Of a DNA stretch of 48,025 bases, positions 8,690 to 17,603 are shown in pieces. The notes under the pieces were generated by a model that saw nothing but the letters and a program-made list of their open reading frames with translations, had not been told where the DNA came from and did not search any database. Every line of letters starts with the position of its first letter. Position 1 is the first letter of the stretch. This stretch comes from Nitrospinaceae bacterium UBA3496. GTDB taxonomy: Bacteria > UBA8248. The DNA is taken from NCBI GenBank assembly GCA_002377645.1, contig DFQF01000028.1, forward strand, positions 1 through 48,025, in the 5' to 3' direction. Position numbers and translations under genes: made by a program.

Positions 8690-9475
8690 TCATAATATTT
8701 TCAAGAAAATGTAAAGAATTGGAACAGCGAAAAGAAAGCTATCGAGCCTATCAAAAAAACCACCGTGTCCTGGAATAAGATTAGAGGAATCTTTCACTTT
8801 AACATTTCTCTTAAATGCAGATTCACACAAATCTCCAAACTGTCCAAAGATAGAAAGAATAAGAGAAATAAAAAAAATATAAGTTAAATCAAATCTATAT
8901 AAAGGTAAAAATTTAAAAAGTAAAATTCCTGATATGACTCCCCCTATTAATCCTGCTATTGAACCTTCAACAGTCTTATTCGGACTAATACTAGGCAACA
9001 GTTTAGTCTTCCCAATATTTTTTCCAACCAAATATGCGAAAATATCATTGCTCCAAGTAATAATTAAAAGAGAAATAATTAACAATCTTCCAAATTCCAT
9101 TTTTTCAATAAAAATAATTACAATACCTGGCAGAGCTATCCAAACCACACCAAGCAAAACTCCACCTAATGACAGAAATCCTGAAACTATAGAATCAGAA
9201 AAGAATAATTTAAAAAAGGTTTGTAAAGATAAATAAATCAAGAGTAGATACCAGGAGTAACTAGTATAACAAAAGAAAAAGATAAGCAGGGTTACATCTA
9301 AGGTTATATCCCATGAAAAAATATTAGGAAATATTTTTTTAGAGAGTTTATTGTATTCATAAGATATTATTGAACACATAAAGAACACAAACAGAGCAAA
9401 AAACCAACTGGGAGAAAGAAGAACAATAGGAATAGTAAAAGAAATTAAGAGAAGAGCACTTACAGTACGCACCAA
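8690..9475 (-). CDS. cdsA: Phosphatidate cytidylyltransferase
   Basis: CdsA makes CDP-diacylglycerol from phosphatidate and CTP, the branch point for phospholipids. The 261-residue protein has roughly seven to eight membrane segments. The C-terminal signature is complete: SAFKRNVKVKD then PGHGGFFDRLDS. A WSNDIFAYLVGK segment in the middle is also typical. The start appears to be TTG at 9475 followed at once by GTG, four bases after the uppS stop, so translation is probably coupled. The start is uncertain by one codon. The N-terminal half is very AT-rich and poorly conserved, as usual in the family. Confidence 0.95.
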   Translation of the reverse strand: MVRTVSALLLISFTIPIVLLSPSWFFALFVFFMCSIISYEYNKLSKKIFPNIFSWDITLDVTLLIFFFCYTSYSWYLLLIYLSLQTFFKLFFSDSIVSGFLSLGGVLLGVVWIALPGIVIIFIEKMEFGRLLIISLLIITWSNDIFAYLVGKNIGKTKLLPSISPNKTVEGSIAGLIGGVISGILLFKFLPLYRFDLTYIFFISLILSIFGQFGDLCESAFKRNVKVKDSSNLIPGHGGFFDRLDSFLFAVPILYIFLKIL

Positions 9476-9479
9476 AACG

Positions 9480-10235
9480 TTAAACCTTCTTTGACAGTAG
9501 TTGTTCTTCAGTTAGACCAAATTTACGAATACGTTTTTGGAAAGCAAGAATAGCTTTTTGAAATTCTAAATCACTAAAATCAGGCCAACTCAAATCGGTG
9601 AAAAACAGCTCTGCATATGCAACTTGCCAAAGCATATAATTAGACAACCTCAGATCACCCCCAGTTCTTATAAGAAGATCTAATTCCGGCAGATCAGCTG
9701 TATATAAGTGCTCCTGAATGGTAGACTCGTCTATCTCACTAACAGATATCTCACCAACACTAACCTTCCTTGCAATTGACTTTGCAGCGTTAGTAATTTC
9801 CATCCTTCCGCTATAACTCAGCGCAAGAGTAAGAACCATTTCATTACGATCGGCTGTCTCTTCAATAGAACGTAAAATGATTTTTTGCACAAAATCAGGC
9901 AAATCTTCAATTCGTCCTATACAGTTAAAACGAATACCTTCAGCCAACATACGATTTAATTCTTTTTCGAGAAATTCTGACAATATATCCATCAAAGAAT
10001 CGATTTCTCTTCTAGGTCGACTCCAGTTTTCAGAAGAAAAGCTATATAGCGTTAAAGCGGAAATTCCGATTTTTCGGGCAAATTCTACTGCAGACTGAAC
10101 TGCCTTCACTCCCGCCCTATGACCCGAAATCCTTGGCAATGATCTACGTCTAGCCCAACGACCATTTCCATCCATGATAATACCAACATGTTTTGGTAAA
10201 CGTCTTAAATCTATATCTTTAATGTCAGATTCCAT
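9480..10235 (-). CDS. uppS: Undecaprenyl diphosphate synthase (isoprenyl transferase)
   Basis: UppS condenses isopentenyl diphosphate onto farnesyl diphosphate in cis to make the C55 lipid carrier for peptidoglycan and surface polysaccharides. Catalytic Asp22 lies in GIIMDGNGRWA. LTLYSFSSENWSRP and the C-terminal DLLIRTGGDLRLSNYMLWQ with the AELFFTDLSWPDF block are diagnostic. Length of 251 residues is normal. It starts 19 bases after frr and ends 4 bases before cdsA. Confidence 0.97.
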   Translation of the reverse strand: MESDIKDIDLRRLPKHVGIIMDGNGRWARRRSLPRISGHRAGVKAVQSAVEFARKIGISALTLYSFSSENWSRPRREIDSLMDILSEFLEKELNRMLAEGIRFNCIGRIEDLPDFVQKIILRSIEETADRNEMVLTLALSYSGRMEITNAAKSIARKVSVGEISVSEIDESTIQEHLYTADLPELDLLIRTGGDLRLSNYMLWQVAYAELFFTDLSWPDFSDLEFQKAILAFQKRIRKFGLTEEQLLSKKV

Positions 10236-10254
10236 AAAAAATACTCAAAAAGAA

Positions 10255-10809
10255 TTAAATCTCTAAAATTTCTTTTTCTTTAATCGAAATAATTTCTTCA
10301 ATCTGAGAGACATAGTCATCTGTTATTTTCTGAATATCATCTTGACCTTTGCGTGAATCGTCTTCAGTAATTTCTTTTTTCTTCTCTGCATTTTTTAGAT
10401 TTTCATTTCCATCGCGACGAACATTACGTAATCCAACTTTATGATCTTCTCCTGATTTTTTAACAAGTTTCACTATCTCTTTGCGTCTATCCTCGGTTAA
10501 CGATGGAATAGGAACTCTCACAATTTTCCCATCATTAATTGGATTAAATCCAAAATCAGAAAGCCTGATGGCCTTTTCTATTTCGCCTATTGAATTAGGA
10601 TCAAATGGTTGGACAACTATCAGCTGCGGTTCGGGAACGCTTAAATTTGCAATTTGATTCAAATCTGTCGGAGTTCCATAATATTCCACTTTTATATGAC
10701 TCACGAGTGAAGTATTTGCCCGCCCCGTCCTGACACGAGACAATTCTTTTTTCAGAGAATCGATAGTTGCTTTCATCCCTTTTTTTACTTCATTAATTAT
10801 ATCGTTCAT
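10255..10809 (-). CDS. frr: Ribosome recycling factor
   Basis: Frr, with EF-G, splits the ribosome from mRNA after termination. The 184 residues match the usual 185. The N-terminal helix carries LKKELSRVRTGRANTSLV, and the middle has VKKSGEDHKVGLRNVRRDGN, both highly conserved. The two-domain tRNA-like shape is expected from the helical ends. GGAGG stands 8 bases ahead of ATG. It lies 29 bases after pyrH in the usual tsf-pyrH-frr order. Confidence 0.98.
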   Translation of the reverse strand: MNDIINEVKKGMKATIDSLKKELSRVRTGRANTSLVSHIKVEYYGTPTDLNQIANLSVPEPQLIVVQPFDPNSIGEIEKAIRLSDFGFNPINDGKIVRVPIPSLTEDRRKEIVKLVKKSGEDHKVGLRNVRRDGNENLKNAEKKKEITEDDSRKGQDDIQKITDDYVSQIEEIISIKEKEILEI

Positions 10810-10838
10810 AGTTAAGACCTCCCCTGAAAGGCAATGTC

Positions 10839-11564
10839 CTACTTGGATGCGACAACTGTACCTACGTTCTCTCCATTTACCACTCTACAAATATTACCTT
10901 TCTTCAAAAGATTAAAAACAATAATTGGCAAATCATTATCCATGCAAAGACTCACCGCAGTAGTGTCCATTACTCCAAGTTGTCTATTTAGGACATCTAT
11001 ATATGAGAGTCTAGGAATGAATTCAGCATCTGAATTTATGTTTGGATCAGAAGAAAAGACCCCATCTACATTCGTAGCCTTTAGGATACAATCTGCTTTA
11101 ATTTCACTTGCTCTTAAACTTGCAGTTGTATCTGTCGTAAAATAAGGATTGCCAGTTCCACCCGCAAAAATAACAACTCTATTTTTTTCTAGATGACGAA
11201 CTGCTCTTCTAAGTATATATGGTTCACAAAGTTCCATCATATGAATCGCACTTTGAACACGTGTTTCAAGATTAACTTTTTCAAGCGCATGTTGGAGTGC
11301 AAGAGCATTTATAACTGTCGCAAGCATACCCATATAATCAGCATTCGTCCGTTCCATCCCGGATTCTGCTGCAGCTGCTCCTCTGAAAATATTTCCTCCA
11401 CCTACAACAATCGCAACTTCAACTCCCATTTCATGAACATCTGAAATTTCCTTTGCTATTTCATCAACTAATTGGTGATCAATCGAATATTGACTTTCAC
11501 CTCCCAGAGCTTCTCCGGAGAGTTTTAACAATACTCGTCTAAAACGCAGGTCTGATGAACTCAA
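10839..11564 (-). CDS. pyrH: UMP kinase
   Basis: PyrH phosphorylates UMP to UDP and is feedback-inhibited by UTP. The 241-residue protein carries [11 protein letters not shown] (phosphate binding), [30 protein letters not shown] and [12 protein letters not shown], all typical of the amino-acid-kinase fold of PyrH. The start is TTG at 11564 (MSSSDLRF); GAGG lies 8 bases before it. It lies 49 bases downstream of tsf and upstream of frr, the standard order. Confidence 0.97.
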   Translation of the reverse strand: MSSSDLRFRRVLLKLSGEALGGESQYSIDHQLVDEIAKEISDVHEMGVEVAIVVGGGNIFRGAAAAESGMERTNADYMGMLATVINALALQHALEKVNLETRVQSAIHMMELCEPYILRRAVRHLEKNRVVIFAGGTGNPYFTTDTTASLRASEIKADCILKATNVDGVFSSDPNINSDAEFIPRLSYIDVLNRQLGVMDTTAVSLCMDNDLPIIVFNLLKKGNICRVVNGENVGTVVASK

Positions 11565-11613
11565 AAGGATACCTCGACAAACTTGAAATGATTAAAAAGC
11601 TCAAAAACTTTTT

Positions 11614-12501
11614 CTAAGTATTAGAATTGTCAATTTGAGAGTCACCTAGGATATAACACCTAAAACTTGACAACGAAATCTTCTCTTTTAAGGCTTCACT
11701 CTTATTACTAATAAATGTATCTATATCTATATCAGTATCCTTAACAAAAGGCTGATCAAGAAGACATATTTCTTTTTTAAATTTTTTAATTCTACCTTCT
11801 ACTATTTTTTCTAAAATTTCTTGAGGTTTGTCTTCCTCTGCTAATTGTGCAAATAAAATTTCTTTCTCTGCACTAATAATACTATCAGGAATATCCTCTT
11901 GTGATAGATAATTTGGATTTGTTGCAGCAATATGCATACAAAGATCATGAGCTATTTCTTTAAATTCATCTGAATCTTTTACATCCACTGATTCACAACA
12001 CAACTCCAAAAGAACTCCAATCTTTGCTCCTGGATGTATATAAGATGCCAAAAGACCTACTTTCTCATCTCCTAACGATAATTTGTCTGCGCGACCAAAC
12101 TGTATATTCTCTCCTAGCTTAGCTATAGCCGCTTTAACAACCTCTTCAAGGAAATCATCTGCCTCAGTAATAGTTATAGAAGAACCCTCTGTTTCAACTA
12201 CATGTTTTGAAATTGTATCCAAAACAGACTGAAATTCCTCTGTCCTAGCGACAAAATCAGTCTCACAATTTACTTCAATAATTGCACCTGTTGTACCAGT
12301 TGCATTAATGCATGCATATATTTGTCCGTCACTAACTTCCCTACCTGCTTTCTTCGCAGCATTCGAAAGACCTTTTTCACGTAGGAACTTTATAGCTTCA
12401 TCAAGAACACCATCCTTTTCTTTTAATGCTTCCTTACAATCCATAATACCTGCGCCTGTTCTTGAACGTAACTCCTTAACCATTTGTGCATTAACTTCCA
12501 T
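11614..12501 (-). CDS. tsf: Translation elongation factor Ts
   Basis: EF-Ts exchanges GDP for GTP on EF-Tu. The N-terminal UBA-like domain has VKELRSRTGAGIMDCKEALK, and the core has IEVNCETDFVARTEEF, the residues that contact EF-Tu. A dimerization region fills the C-terminal half. ATG at 12501 (MEVNAQMVKEL) fits the family; a GTG at 12519 would add six residues that do not look conserved. It is 54 bases downstream of rpsB, in the usual pair. Confidence 0.97.
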   Translation of the reverse strand: MEVNAQMVKELRSRTGAGIMDCKEALKEKDGVLDEAIKFLREKGLSNAAKKAGREVSDGQIYACINATGTTGAIIEVNCETDFVARTEEFQSVLDTISKHVVETEGSSITITEADDFLEEVVKAAIAKLGENIQFGRADKLSLGDEKVGLLASYIHPGAKIGVLLELCCESVDVKDSDEFKEIAHDLCMHIAATNPNYLSQEDIPDSIISAEKEILFAQLAEEDKPQEILEKIVEGRIKKFKKEICLLDQPFVKDTDIDIDTFISNKSEALKEKISLSSFRCYILGDSQIDNSNT

Positions 12502-12555
12502 TTTTTTGAATTCTCCCACAATCTATTTAAATAGAAATTAAAAGGAATTTAAAAC

Positions 12556-13383
12556 CTAATTATCCTTAGGATCATCTTTTTTCTCTTCATCCTCAGCTTC
12601 AGGTTTTATATCATCTTTGAAAGATTCTGCAAGGATTTCTGCCGCAACAGTATCTCCTGTTTTCATTACGGCTTCTATCTCCTCAGTGCCGGCATCTGCT
12701 CTAATATTTATTCCCTCTTCAACAGCTTCAGCCGATTTAGAAACAAAAAAACGAATTGACCTTAAAGCATCATCATTACCAGGAAGCAAATGATCAATAC
12801 CTCTTGGATCTGCATCTGTATCAACTATACCAATAACAGGAATTCCTAATTTCCTAGCTTCACGAACTGCGTTATATTCATATCCTGCATCTACAACAAA
12901 CATAGCTTGAGGAAATTCTTTCATATCTTTAATTCCACCCAAAAATTTTTCTAATCTCAATCGTTCTTTTTCTCTCCTTGAACCTTCTTTTTTGGCTAAC
13001 AAATCAAATGTCCCATCTTCTTTCATTGTTTCCAAATCAACGAGACGAGCAATTGAATTCTTAACTGTAGAAAAGTTTGTTAAAGTTCCGCCAAGCCAAC
13101 GTTGCGTAACATAGGGCATACCAATTTTCTTTGCTTCCTCTGCAACTATTTCTTGAGCTTGTGGTTTAGTACCAACGAAAAGAATCTTGCCACCTTCCGA
13201 AGCAATTTGTCTAAGGTAGTCTCTTGCAGTATTAAAAAGACCCAATGTTTTTTGGAGATCAATGATATAAATCCCATTTCTAGCACCAAAAATATAAGGT
13301 TGCATAAGAGGATTCCAACGCGTAGTCTGATGGCCAAAATGTGCACCGGACTCAAGTAATTCACGTAAAGACAATTGATCCAA
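12556..13383 (-). CDS. rpsB: 30S ribosomal protein S2
   Basis: S2 binds the back of the 30S head-body junction and is needed for S1 binding. Key motifs are [15 protein letters not shown] near residue 12, [18 protein letters not shown], and [20 protein letters not shown]. The tail is acidic and lysine-rich ([14 protein letters not shown]). The start is TTG at 13383, preceded by a strong AAGGAGGG, so a non-ATG start with a very good ribosome site; this is notable for such a highly expressed gene. A hairpin sits 47-71 bases upstream in the leader. Confidence 0.98.
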   Translation of the reverse strand: MDQLSLRELLESGAHFGHQTTRWNPLMQPYIFGARNGIYIIDLQKTLGLFNTARDYLRQIASEGGKILFVGTKPQAQEIVAEEAKKIGMPYVTQRWLGGTLTNFSTVKNSIARLVDLETMKEDGTFDLLAKKEGSRREKERLRLEKFLGGIKDMKEFPQAMFVVDAGYEYNAVREARKLGIPVIGIVDTDADPRGIDHLLPGNDDALRSIRFFVSKSAEAVEEGINIRADAGTEEIEAVMKTGDTVAAEILAESFKDDIKPEAEDEEKKDDPKDN

Positions 13384-13429
13384 AAAACTCCCTCCTTACT
13401 TCAACACCGTGTATAGCGTGAAGCGACAT

Positions 13430-13454
13430 AATGTCTTTTAGCGGAAAAGACATT
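13430..13454 (-). promoter_or_regulatory. Hairpin in the rpsB leader
   Basis: A perfect 10-base inverted repeat (AATGTCTTTT / AAAAGACATT) closes a 5-base loop. On the minus strand it lies 47-71 bases before the rpsB start and is not followed by a U run, so it is not a terminator. It may be a leader structure for autoregulation by S2, as known for rpsB in other bacteria, or a DNA operator. No promoter could be chosen confidently in this 185-base gap. Confidence 0.4.
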
Positions 13455-13502
13455 GTATGTGAACTAGAAAACAGCAAAAAAACCTTTTTTTTAATAATCC
13501 GC

Positions 13503-13541
13503 TTATAAATAGAAAGAAGAATGTCTCACAAGAAGAATCAT
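13503..13541 (-). CDS. Possible 12-residue leader peptide or gene remnant
   Basis: An ATG at 13541 is preceded at 7 bases by a consensus AAGGAG and opens a 12-codon frame, MILLVRHSSFYL, ending in TAA. It lies just after the argJ stop and ahead of the rpsB leader hairpin. The first seven residues resemble the start of a histidine phosphatase (LLVRHG), so it may be the stub of a decayed gene. It could equally be a short leader peptide or chance. No homology can be judged at this length. Confidence 0.25.
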   Translation of the reverse strand: MILLVRHSSFYL

Positions 13542-13568
13542 GATTCAACTCCTTTTAGAAAAACTAAA

Positions 13569-14774
13569 TCAAGTACGATAATCTGCATTAATGCGAACAT
13601 AATCCGAACTTAAATCTGTTGTCCATACAGTAGCTCTTCCCTCACCATCACCTAAATTAATATCTATATTATATTCATCTTCTTTCAATACGTCTAAAAG
13701 CGCATTTTCCCAACCGCCAACTGGACTTCCACCTTCCATTACACTAACATCACCAATTGCAAGACCAAAAATTTCAGGATCAAACTTTACTCCGCTATAA
13801 CCAGCTGCAGCCAAAATCCTCCCCCAATTAGGCAATTCACCATTTATAGCAGTTTTAACTAACAAACTTTCAGAAACTGATCTTGCAACTGAATCTGCAT
13901 CAGAATTGTTATTTGCTCCTGAAACGTTTATAGATACCACTTTACTAACTCCTTCTCCGTCTCTTAGGATTGAAAGTGATAGTTGTTTGCAAACTTTATG
14001 TAAAGCAAAATGAAAGAGTGAGATTGAGTCTTTACTATCTATCTCAATAGAGGAACCTGTAGACGCTATTATCACTGAATCGTTTGTTGATGTGTCACCA
14101 TCAATAGTAATCGCGTTAAAAGTTCGATTTACACAATCTACCAAAATCTGATCCATTATATCTTTTGAAATGTTTGCGTCTGTAGTCAGAAAAGCAAGCA
14201 TCGTAGCCATATTAGGAGCAATCATTCCAGCCCCTTTAGCCATTCCGCCAATTCGCACTTTCCCTTCAGGAAAATCCACCTCTACTGCATATTCCTTCGG
14301 ACATGTATCAGTAGTCATAATAGCTTCTGAAGCAGGACCACCATTATTACTAGATAGACCTGAAACTAAATGCTCTAAAGCAGACAACATTTTTGACATT
14401 GGTAATTGTACGCCAATAATACCTGTAGAACACATAGCAATATTTTCTGAATTACAGTCTATTAAATCGGCTAAAGATGAACATAACAATCGAGCATCTT
14501 TCTCTCCTTTTTCTCCTGTACAAGCGTTTGCGTTTCCACTATTAACCAGAATCCCACGCAACTTATTCTTTTGCACTACTTCTCGACAAATTACAACTGG
14601 AGCCGCACAGACTAAGTTTTTAGTAAAAACTCCAGATGAATTCGTTCCAACTGGAAATTTAAGGAAAGCCATATCCGGACGTCCTGACTCCTTTATTCCA
14701 GCAGTTAAAGACGAGGCTAGCACATCATGAGGAGCACAAACGCCTCCCTGTATTTTCTTTATTAAATTATCCAT
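13569..14774 (-). CDS. argJ: Bifunctional glutamate N-acetyltransferase / N-acetylornithine acetyltransferase
   Basis: ArgJ recycles the acetyl group from acetylornithine to glutamate in the cyclic arginine pathway and may also use acetyl-CoA. It is made as a precursor that cleaves itself; the self-processing Thr is in KGAGMIAPNMATMLAF. Other family features are the VNSGNANACTG segment and the C-terminal INADYRT ending. The ATG at 14774, with GGAT upstream, starts two bases after the argC stop; a TTG four codons upstream would overlap argC. It is paired with argC as an operon. Whether both activities are present cannot be read from sequence alone. Confidence 0.95.
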   Translation of the reverse strand: MDNLIKKIQGGVCAPHDVLASSLTAGIKESGRPDMAFLKFPVGTNSSGVFTKNLVCAAPVVICREVVQKNKLRGILVNSGNANACTGEKGEKDARLLCSSLADLIDCNSENIAMCSTGIIGVQLPMSKMLSALEHLVSGLSSNNGGPASEAIMTTDTCPKEYAVEVDFPEGKVRIGGMAKGAGMIAPNMATMLAFLTTDANISKDIMDQILVDCVNRTFNAITIDGDTSTNDSVIIASTGSSIEIDSKDSISLFHFALHKVCKQLSLSILRDGEGVSKVVSINVSGANNNSDADSVARSVSESLLVKTAINGELPNWGRILAAAGYSGVKFDPEIFGLAIGDVSVMEGGSPVGGWENALLDVLKEDEYNIDINLGDGEGRATVWTTDLSSDYVRINADYRT

Positions 14775-14776
14775 TA

Positions 14777-15814
14777 TCAAATCCAAAAACCTGCATTGGG
14801 CAACCCTTTTGTTTCAGAAATCTTCAACATAACATTCATATTTTGTACCGCTGCCCCCGAAGCTCCTTTCACCAGATTATCTATTACTGTAACCATTATG
14901 TATCTATTAGTTCTTTTATCAAAATTAACTTTTATATCGACAAAATTTGTTCCAATTACTTGACTTATATCAAGATTTTCTTGATTTTCAAAAATTCTGA
15001 CAAAACTTTCTTCAGCATAAAATTCACTAAGTGTTTCATTTATTAATGGGAGTTCTACTTTTTTTGAAGCTTCAAAATAAATCGTAGAAAAAATCCCTCG
15101 CGTAACTGGAATTAAATGTGGAGTGAAGGTTATTTTCACATCATTGCCAAATGCATTAGATAATTCTTGCTCTATCTCTGGAGTATGTCTGTGATTTGCA
15201 ATACTGTAAGCCTTGAATCCTTGTTCAATTTCACTAAATTGGAATTGAAGGCTCTCTTTTCTTCCAGCACCAGAAACTCCAGATTTTGAATCAATTACTA
15301 TAGAAGAAGGATTTATTAATCCCTCTTTTGCTAACGGAACAAGACCTAAAATGGCTCCTGTAGGATAACATCCAGGATTTGCAACCAACTGACTCTCTTG
15401 TATCTCTTTCCTATACAATTCTGGCATCCCATAAACTGCTTTTTCTATTAACTGAGGGCTCGTATGTTCAATTTCATACCATGATTGATAAATCATTTGA
15501 TCTTTCAATCTATAGTCAGCAGAGAAATCGACAACTCTATTTCCTTGATCAAGTAAAGACGGAACTATATTCATCGATACCTTGTGAGGGAGACAACAAA
15601 AAACCAAATCAAGATCTTTGCAATTTTCCACAATGAATTTGTCAAATTTCAATGAAGAATACTTTTCTAGAGAAGGAAAAACTTCACACACATTCTTTCC
15701 AGAATACTTCTCAGAAGTAGCTATAACTAGTTCCACCGAGTCATGGATTGACAGCAGACGCAATAATTCAAATCCTGTATATCCCGTTGCGCCTACTACC
15801 CCTATTTTTTGCAT
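14777..15814 (-). CDS. argC: N-acetyl-gamma-glutamyl-phosphate reductase
   Basis: ArgC reduces acetylglutamyl phosphate to the semialdehyde with NADPH, the third step of arginine synthesis. The NADP-binding GATGYTG is at 8-14. The catalytic Cys149 lies in VANPGCYPTGA. The SGVSGAGRK segment and HRHTPEIEQEL (catalytic His region) are also typical. The 345 residues match the family. It leads into argJ with a 2-base gap. The upstream rpsI terminator shows that argCJ has its own promoter in 15815-15907. Confidence 0.97.
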   Translation of the reverse strand: MQKIGVVGATGYTGFELLRLLSIHDSVELVIATSEKYSGKNVCEVFPSLEKYSSLKFDKFIVENCKDLDLVFCCLPHKVSMNIVPSLLDQGNRVVDFSADYRLKDQMIYQSWYEIEHTSPQLIEKAVYGMPELYRKEIQESQLVANPGCYPTGAILGLVPLAKEGLINPSSIVIDSKSGVSGAGRKESLQFQFSEIEQGFKAYSIANHRHTPEIEQELSNAFGNDVKITFTPHLIPVTRGIFSTIYFEASKKVELPLINETLSEFYAEESFVRIFENQENLDISQVIGTNFVDIKVNFDKRTNRYIMVTVIDNLVKGASGAAVQNMNVMLKISETKGLPNAGFWI

Positions 15815-15907
15815 CTAATTACCCTTTTCAAATAAATTAAAACATCTAAAAAGTTTGGACTACTGACATTTAGATCATAATTCTATCATGTCAGAAATAA
15901 AAACAAA

Positions 15908-15936
15908 CAAAAAAAGGGATGCATGAAATGCACCCC
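15908..15936 (-). terminator. Intrinsic terminator of rplM-rpsI
   Basis: On the minus strand GGGGTGCAT pairs with ATGCATCCC (one G-U pair) around a 3-base loop, followed by seven T residues. It starts about 25 bases after the rpsI stop and separates the ribosomal operon from argC. Confidence 0.88.
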
Positions 15937-15960
15937 AAAGATCAAGTTTTATTGAAATAT

Positions 15961-16359
15961 TTAACGCTTAGAAAACTGAAAACTCTTTCGGGCACCTTTT
16001 CTACCATATTTTTTACGTTCTTTCACTCTAGAATCTCTTGTAAGAAGACCGGCTTTCTTCAAAACTGAACGGAAATTTTGATCTACCTCCAGCAAAGCCT
16101 TTGAAATCCCATGACGTACAGCACCAGCTTGTCCAGTCAATCCACCACCTTTAACAGTAGCCCTAACATCATAGGAACCCCAGGTTTCTGTTAATTCAAA
16201 AGGTTGCTTAATAACCATAAGAGAAGTATCCCTAAGAAAATATTCATCAAAAGGCTTATCGTTCACCAAAATTCGTCCGTTTCCGGCTCCTATCCACACT
16301 CGAGCTACGGAAGACTTTCTTTTTCCAGTCGCATAAAATGATTCTGATGCATTATTCAT
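15961..16359 (-). CDS. rpsI: 30S ribosomal protein S9
   Basis: S9 reaches the P-site tRNA with its C-terminal tail. [15 protein letters not shown] near the start, [21 protein letters not shown] in the middle and the tail [16 protein letters not shown] are diagnostic; the final Lys-Arg contacts tRNA. The 132 residues match the family. It lies 18 bases after rplM and is closed by an intrinsic terminator. Confidence 0.98.
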   Translation of the reverse strand: MNNASESFYATGKRKSSVARVWIGAGNGRILVNDKPFDEYFLRDTSLMVIKQPFELTETWGSYDVRATVKGGGLTGQAGAVRHGISKALLEVDQNFRSVLKKAGLLTRDSRVKERKKYGRKGARKSFQFSKR

Positions 16360-16377
16360 TTATAATCCTCAAAACAC

Positions 16378-16827
16378 TTATCGGTCAGTTAGAATCTCTG
16401 GTTGCTGAGCTGTGTGCGGATGCTCATCACCCTCGTAAATTTTCATTTTACTTAACATCTTTCTTCCCAACTTAGACTTAGGAAGCATAAGCCTTACAGC
16501 AGATTGAATAACACGATTTGGATGTGTCTCTAACACTTCTTTAGCAGTAAACTCTTTTAAACTTCCTGGATATCCAGAATGTCTATAATACTTTTTCTGC
16601 TCAATTTTATTTCCAGTAAGAGACACTTTTTTTGAATTTATAACCACTACATAGTCACCAGAATCTACATGAGGAGTCCACGCAGAACGATGTTTACCTT
16701 GCAGAATATAAGCAATCTTAGAAGCAAGACGGCCCAAAGGCTGATCAGTCGCATCTAGCAATACCCATTTCCTCAAAAGAGGAGCCGCCTCTTTAGTTAA
16801 CATTGATGTGCTCTGGTACATTCTCAA
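16378..16827 (-). CDS. rplM: 50S ribosomal protein L13
   Basis: L13 is an early-assembling 50S protein. WVLLDATDQPLGRLASKIA, TPHVDSGDYVVVIN, VSLTGNK, MLPKSKLGRKMLSKMKIY and the final HPHTAQQPEIL are all family signatures. The start could be TTG at 16827 (AGGGA 7 bases ahead) or ATG two codons later. It forms the usual rplM-rpsI pair. The 121 bases upstream are AT-rich and hold a TTGACA near 16900 on the minus strand, but no convincing -10 partner. Confidence 0.98.
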   Translation of the reverse strand: MRMYQSTSMLTKEAAPLLRKWVLLDATDQPLGRLASKIAYILQGKHRSAWTPHVDSGDYVVVINSKKVSLTGNKIEQKKYYRHSGYPGSLKEFTAKEVLETHPNRVIQSAVRLMLPKSKLGRKMLSKMKIYEGDEHPHTAQQPEILTDR

Positions 16828-16948
16828 GACAAGATCCCTTAAAAAATTGTTAACATAAAAACAAAAAAGTAACTAAACCTTTAAAGAGCCTATCATGTCA
16901 ACTAGAAAAGTCAAAAAAATTCAATCAATAAACTTCATTTTTCGGTTT

Positions 16949-17587
16949 TTAACCATTAATTAAACGAACTTGTGGGACCTCTTCTTTAAAATCAATAATA
17001 TTTAAACATGCATTATTCTGGGATATAAAGAAAAAATTTGATATTGGAATTCCAAGAATAGAGCATAAAATTACTCGATTTACTGCTAAATGTGCAACTA
17101 CAACTACGGTATATCCGCCTGCAGAAGATAAGATATTTGAAAGTGAAGGACACACGCGATTCCACAAATCACTCAAAGACTCCCCACCAGGTGGATTTGA
17201 TGTAACTATATTTCGACAATGCTCAGTAAAAAGTTGAGGACATTTTTCCATTAATGAAGATGAGGTTTCTCCTTCCCATTCACCAAAATCTAACTCGGAA
17301 AATTCATTTACAATTTCAGAGGATAAGATTTTACTCCTTAACTTCAGGGATTCAATTAAAATTTGCAATGTAGAAGTTGCACGACATAATGGACTCGAAT
17401 AGAACTTTACTGATGGAAATTCTTCTAACCAAGGAGAAATTTTCGATGAAATTTGTATTGTTTGTTCTTTGCCATCAGTTAATAATGGAGTATCAGTTTT
17501 TCCAAAAAATCTACCTTCTAGACTGCCTTCAGAAATCCCATGTCTAATTAGGATTAATCTATGAGTAGAATTTCCATAAATAGACAT
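16949..17587 (-). CDS. Histidine phosphatase family protein (phosphoglycerate mutase / CobC-like)
   Basis: The protein has the branch-2 style catalytic RHG near residue 15 (LILIRHGISEG), a mutase-like GRFFGKTDTPLL segment, the acidic ELDFGEWEGE motif and the second catalytic His in VVVAHLAVNRV. It probably removes a phosphate from a small metabolite; alpha-ribazole phosphate and sugar phosphates are the usual substrates in this clade. No cobalamin genes are nearby, so CobC is not claimed. It is the last gene of the dnaE-lipB-exbB-exbD run, 16 bases after exbD. The usual HG after the second His is HL here. Confidence 0.82.
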   Translation of the reverse strand: MSIYGNSTHRLILIRHGISEGSLEGRFFGKTDTPLLTDGKEQTIQISSKISPWLEEFPSVKFYSSPLCRATSTLQILIESLKLRSKILSSEIVNEFSELDFGEWEGETSSSLMEKCPQLFTEHCRNIVTSNPPGGESLSDLWNRVCPSLSNILSSAGGYTVVVVAHLAVNRVILCSILGIPISNFFFISQNNACLNIIDFKEEVPQVRLING

Positions 17588-17603
17588 TTAGAAACAAACC
17601 CTT

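Noticed and set aside
13146..13364. Minus-strand reading frame of 72 residues within rpsB
   Set aside because: It is an alternate frame of S2 with no ribosome site and no recognisable motif; the S2 frame is certain.
13472..13500. A/T-rich palindromic run as a terminator for argJ
   Set aside because: It is only an A-run next to a T-run with two GC pairs and no loop; too weak to call a terminator.
16886..16910. rplM promoter with TTGACA on the minus strand
   Set aside because: A good -35 is present but no -10 at 16-18 bases is convincing, so it was not listed as a feature.
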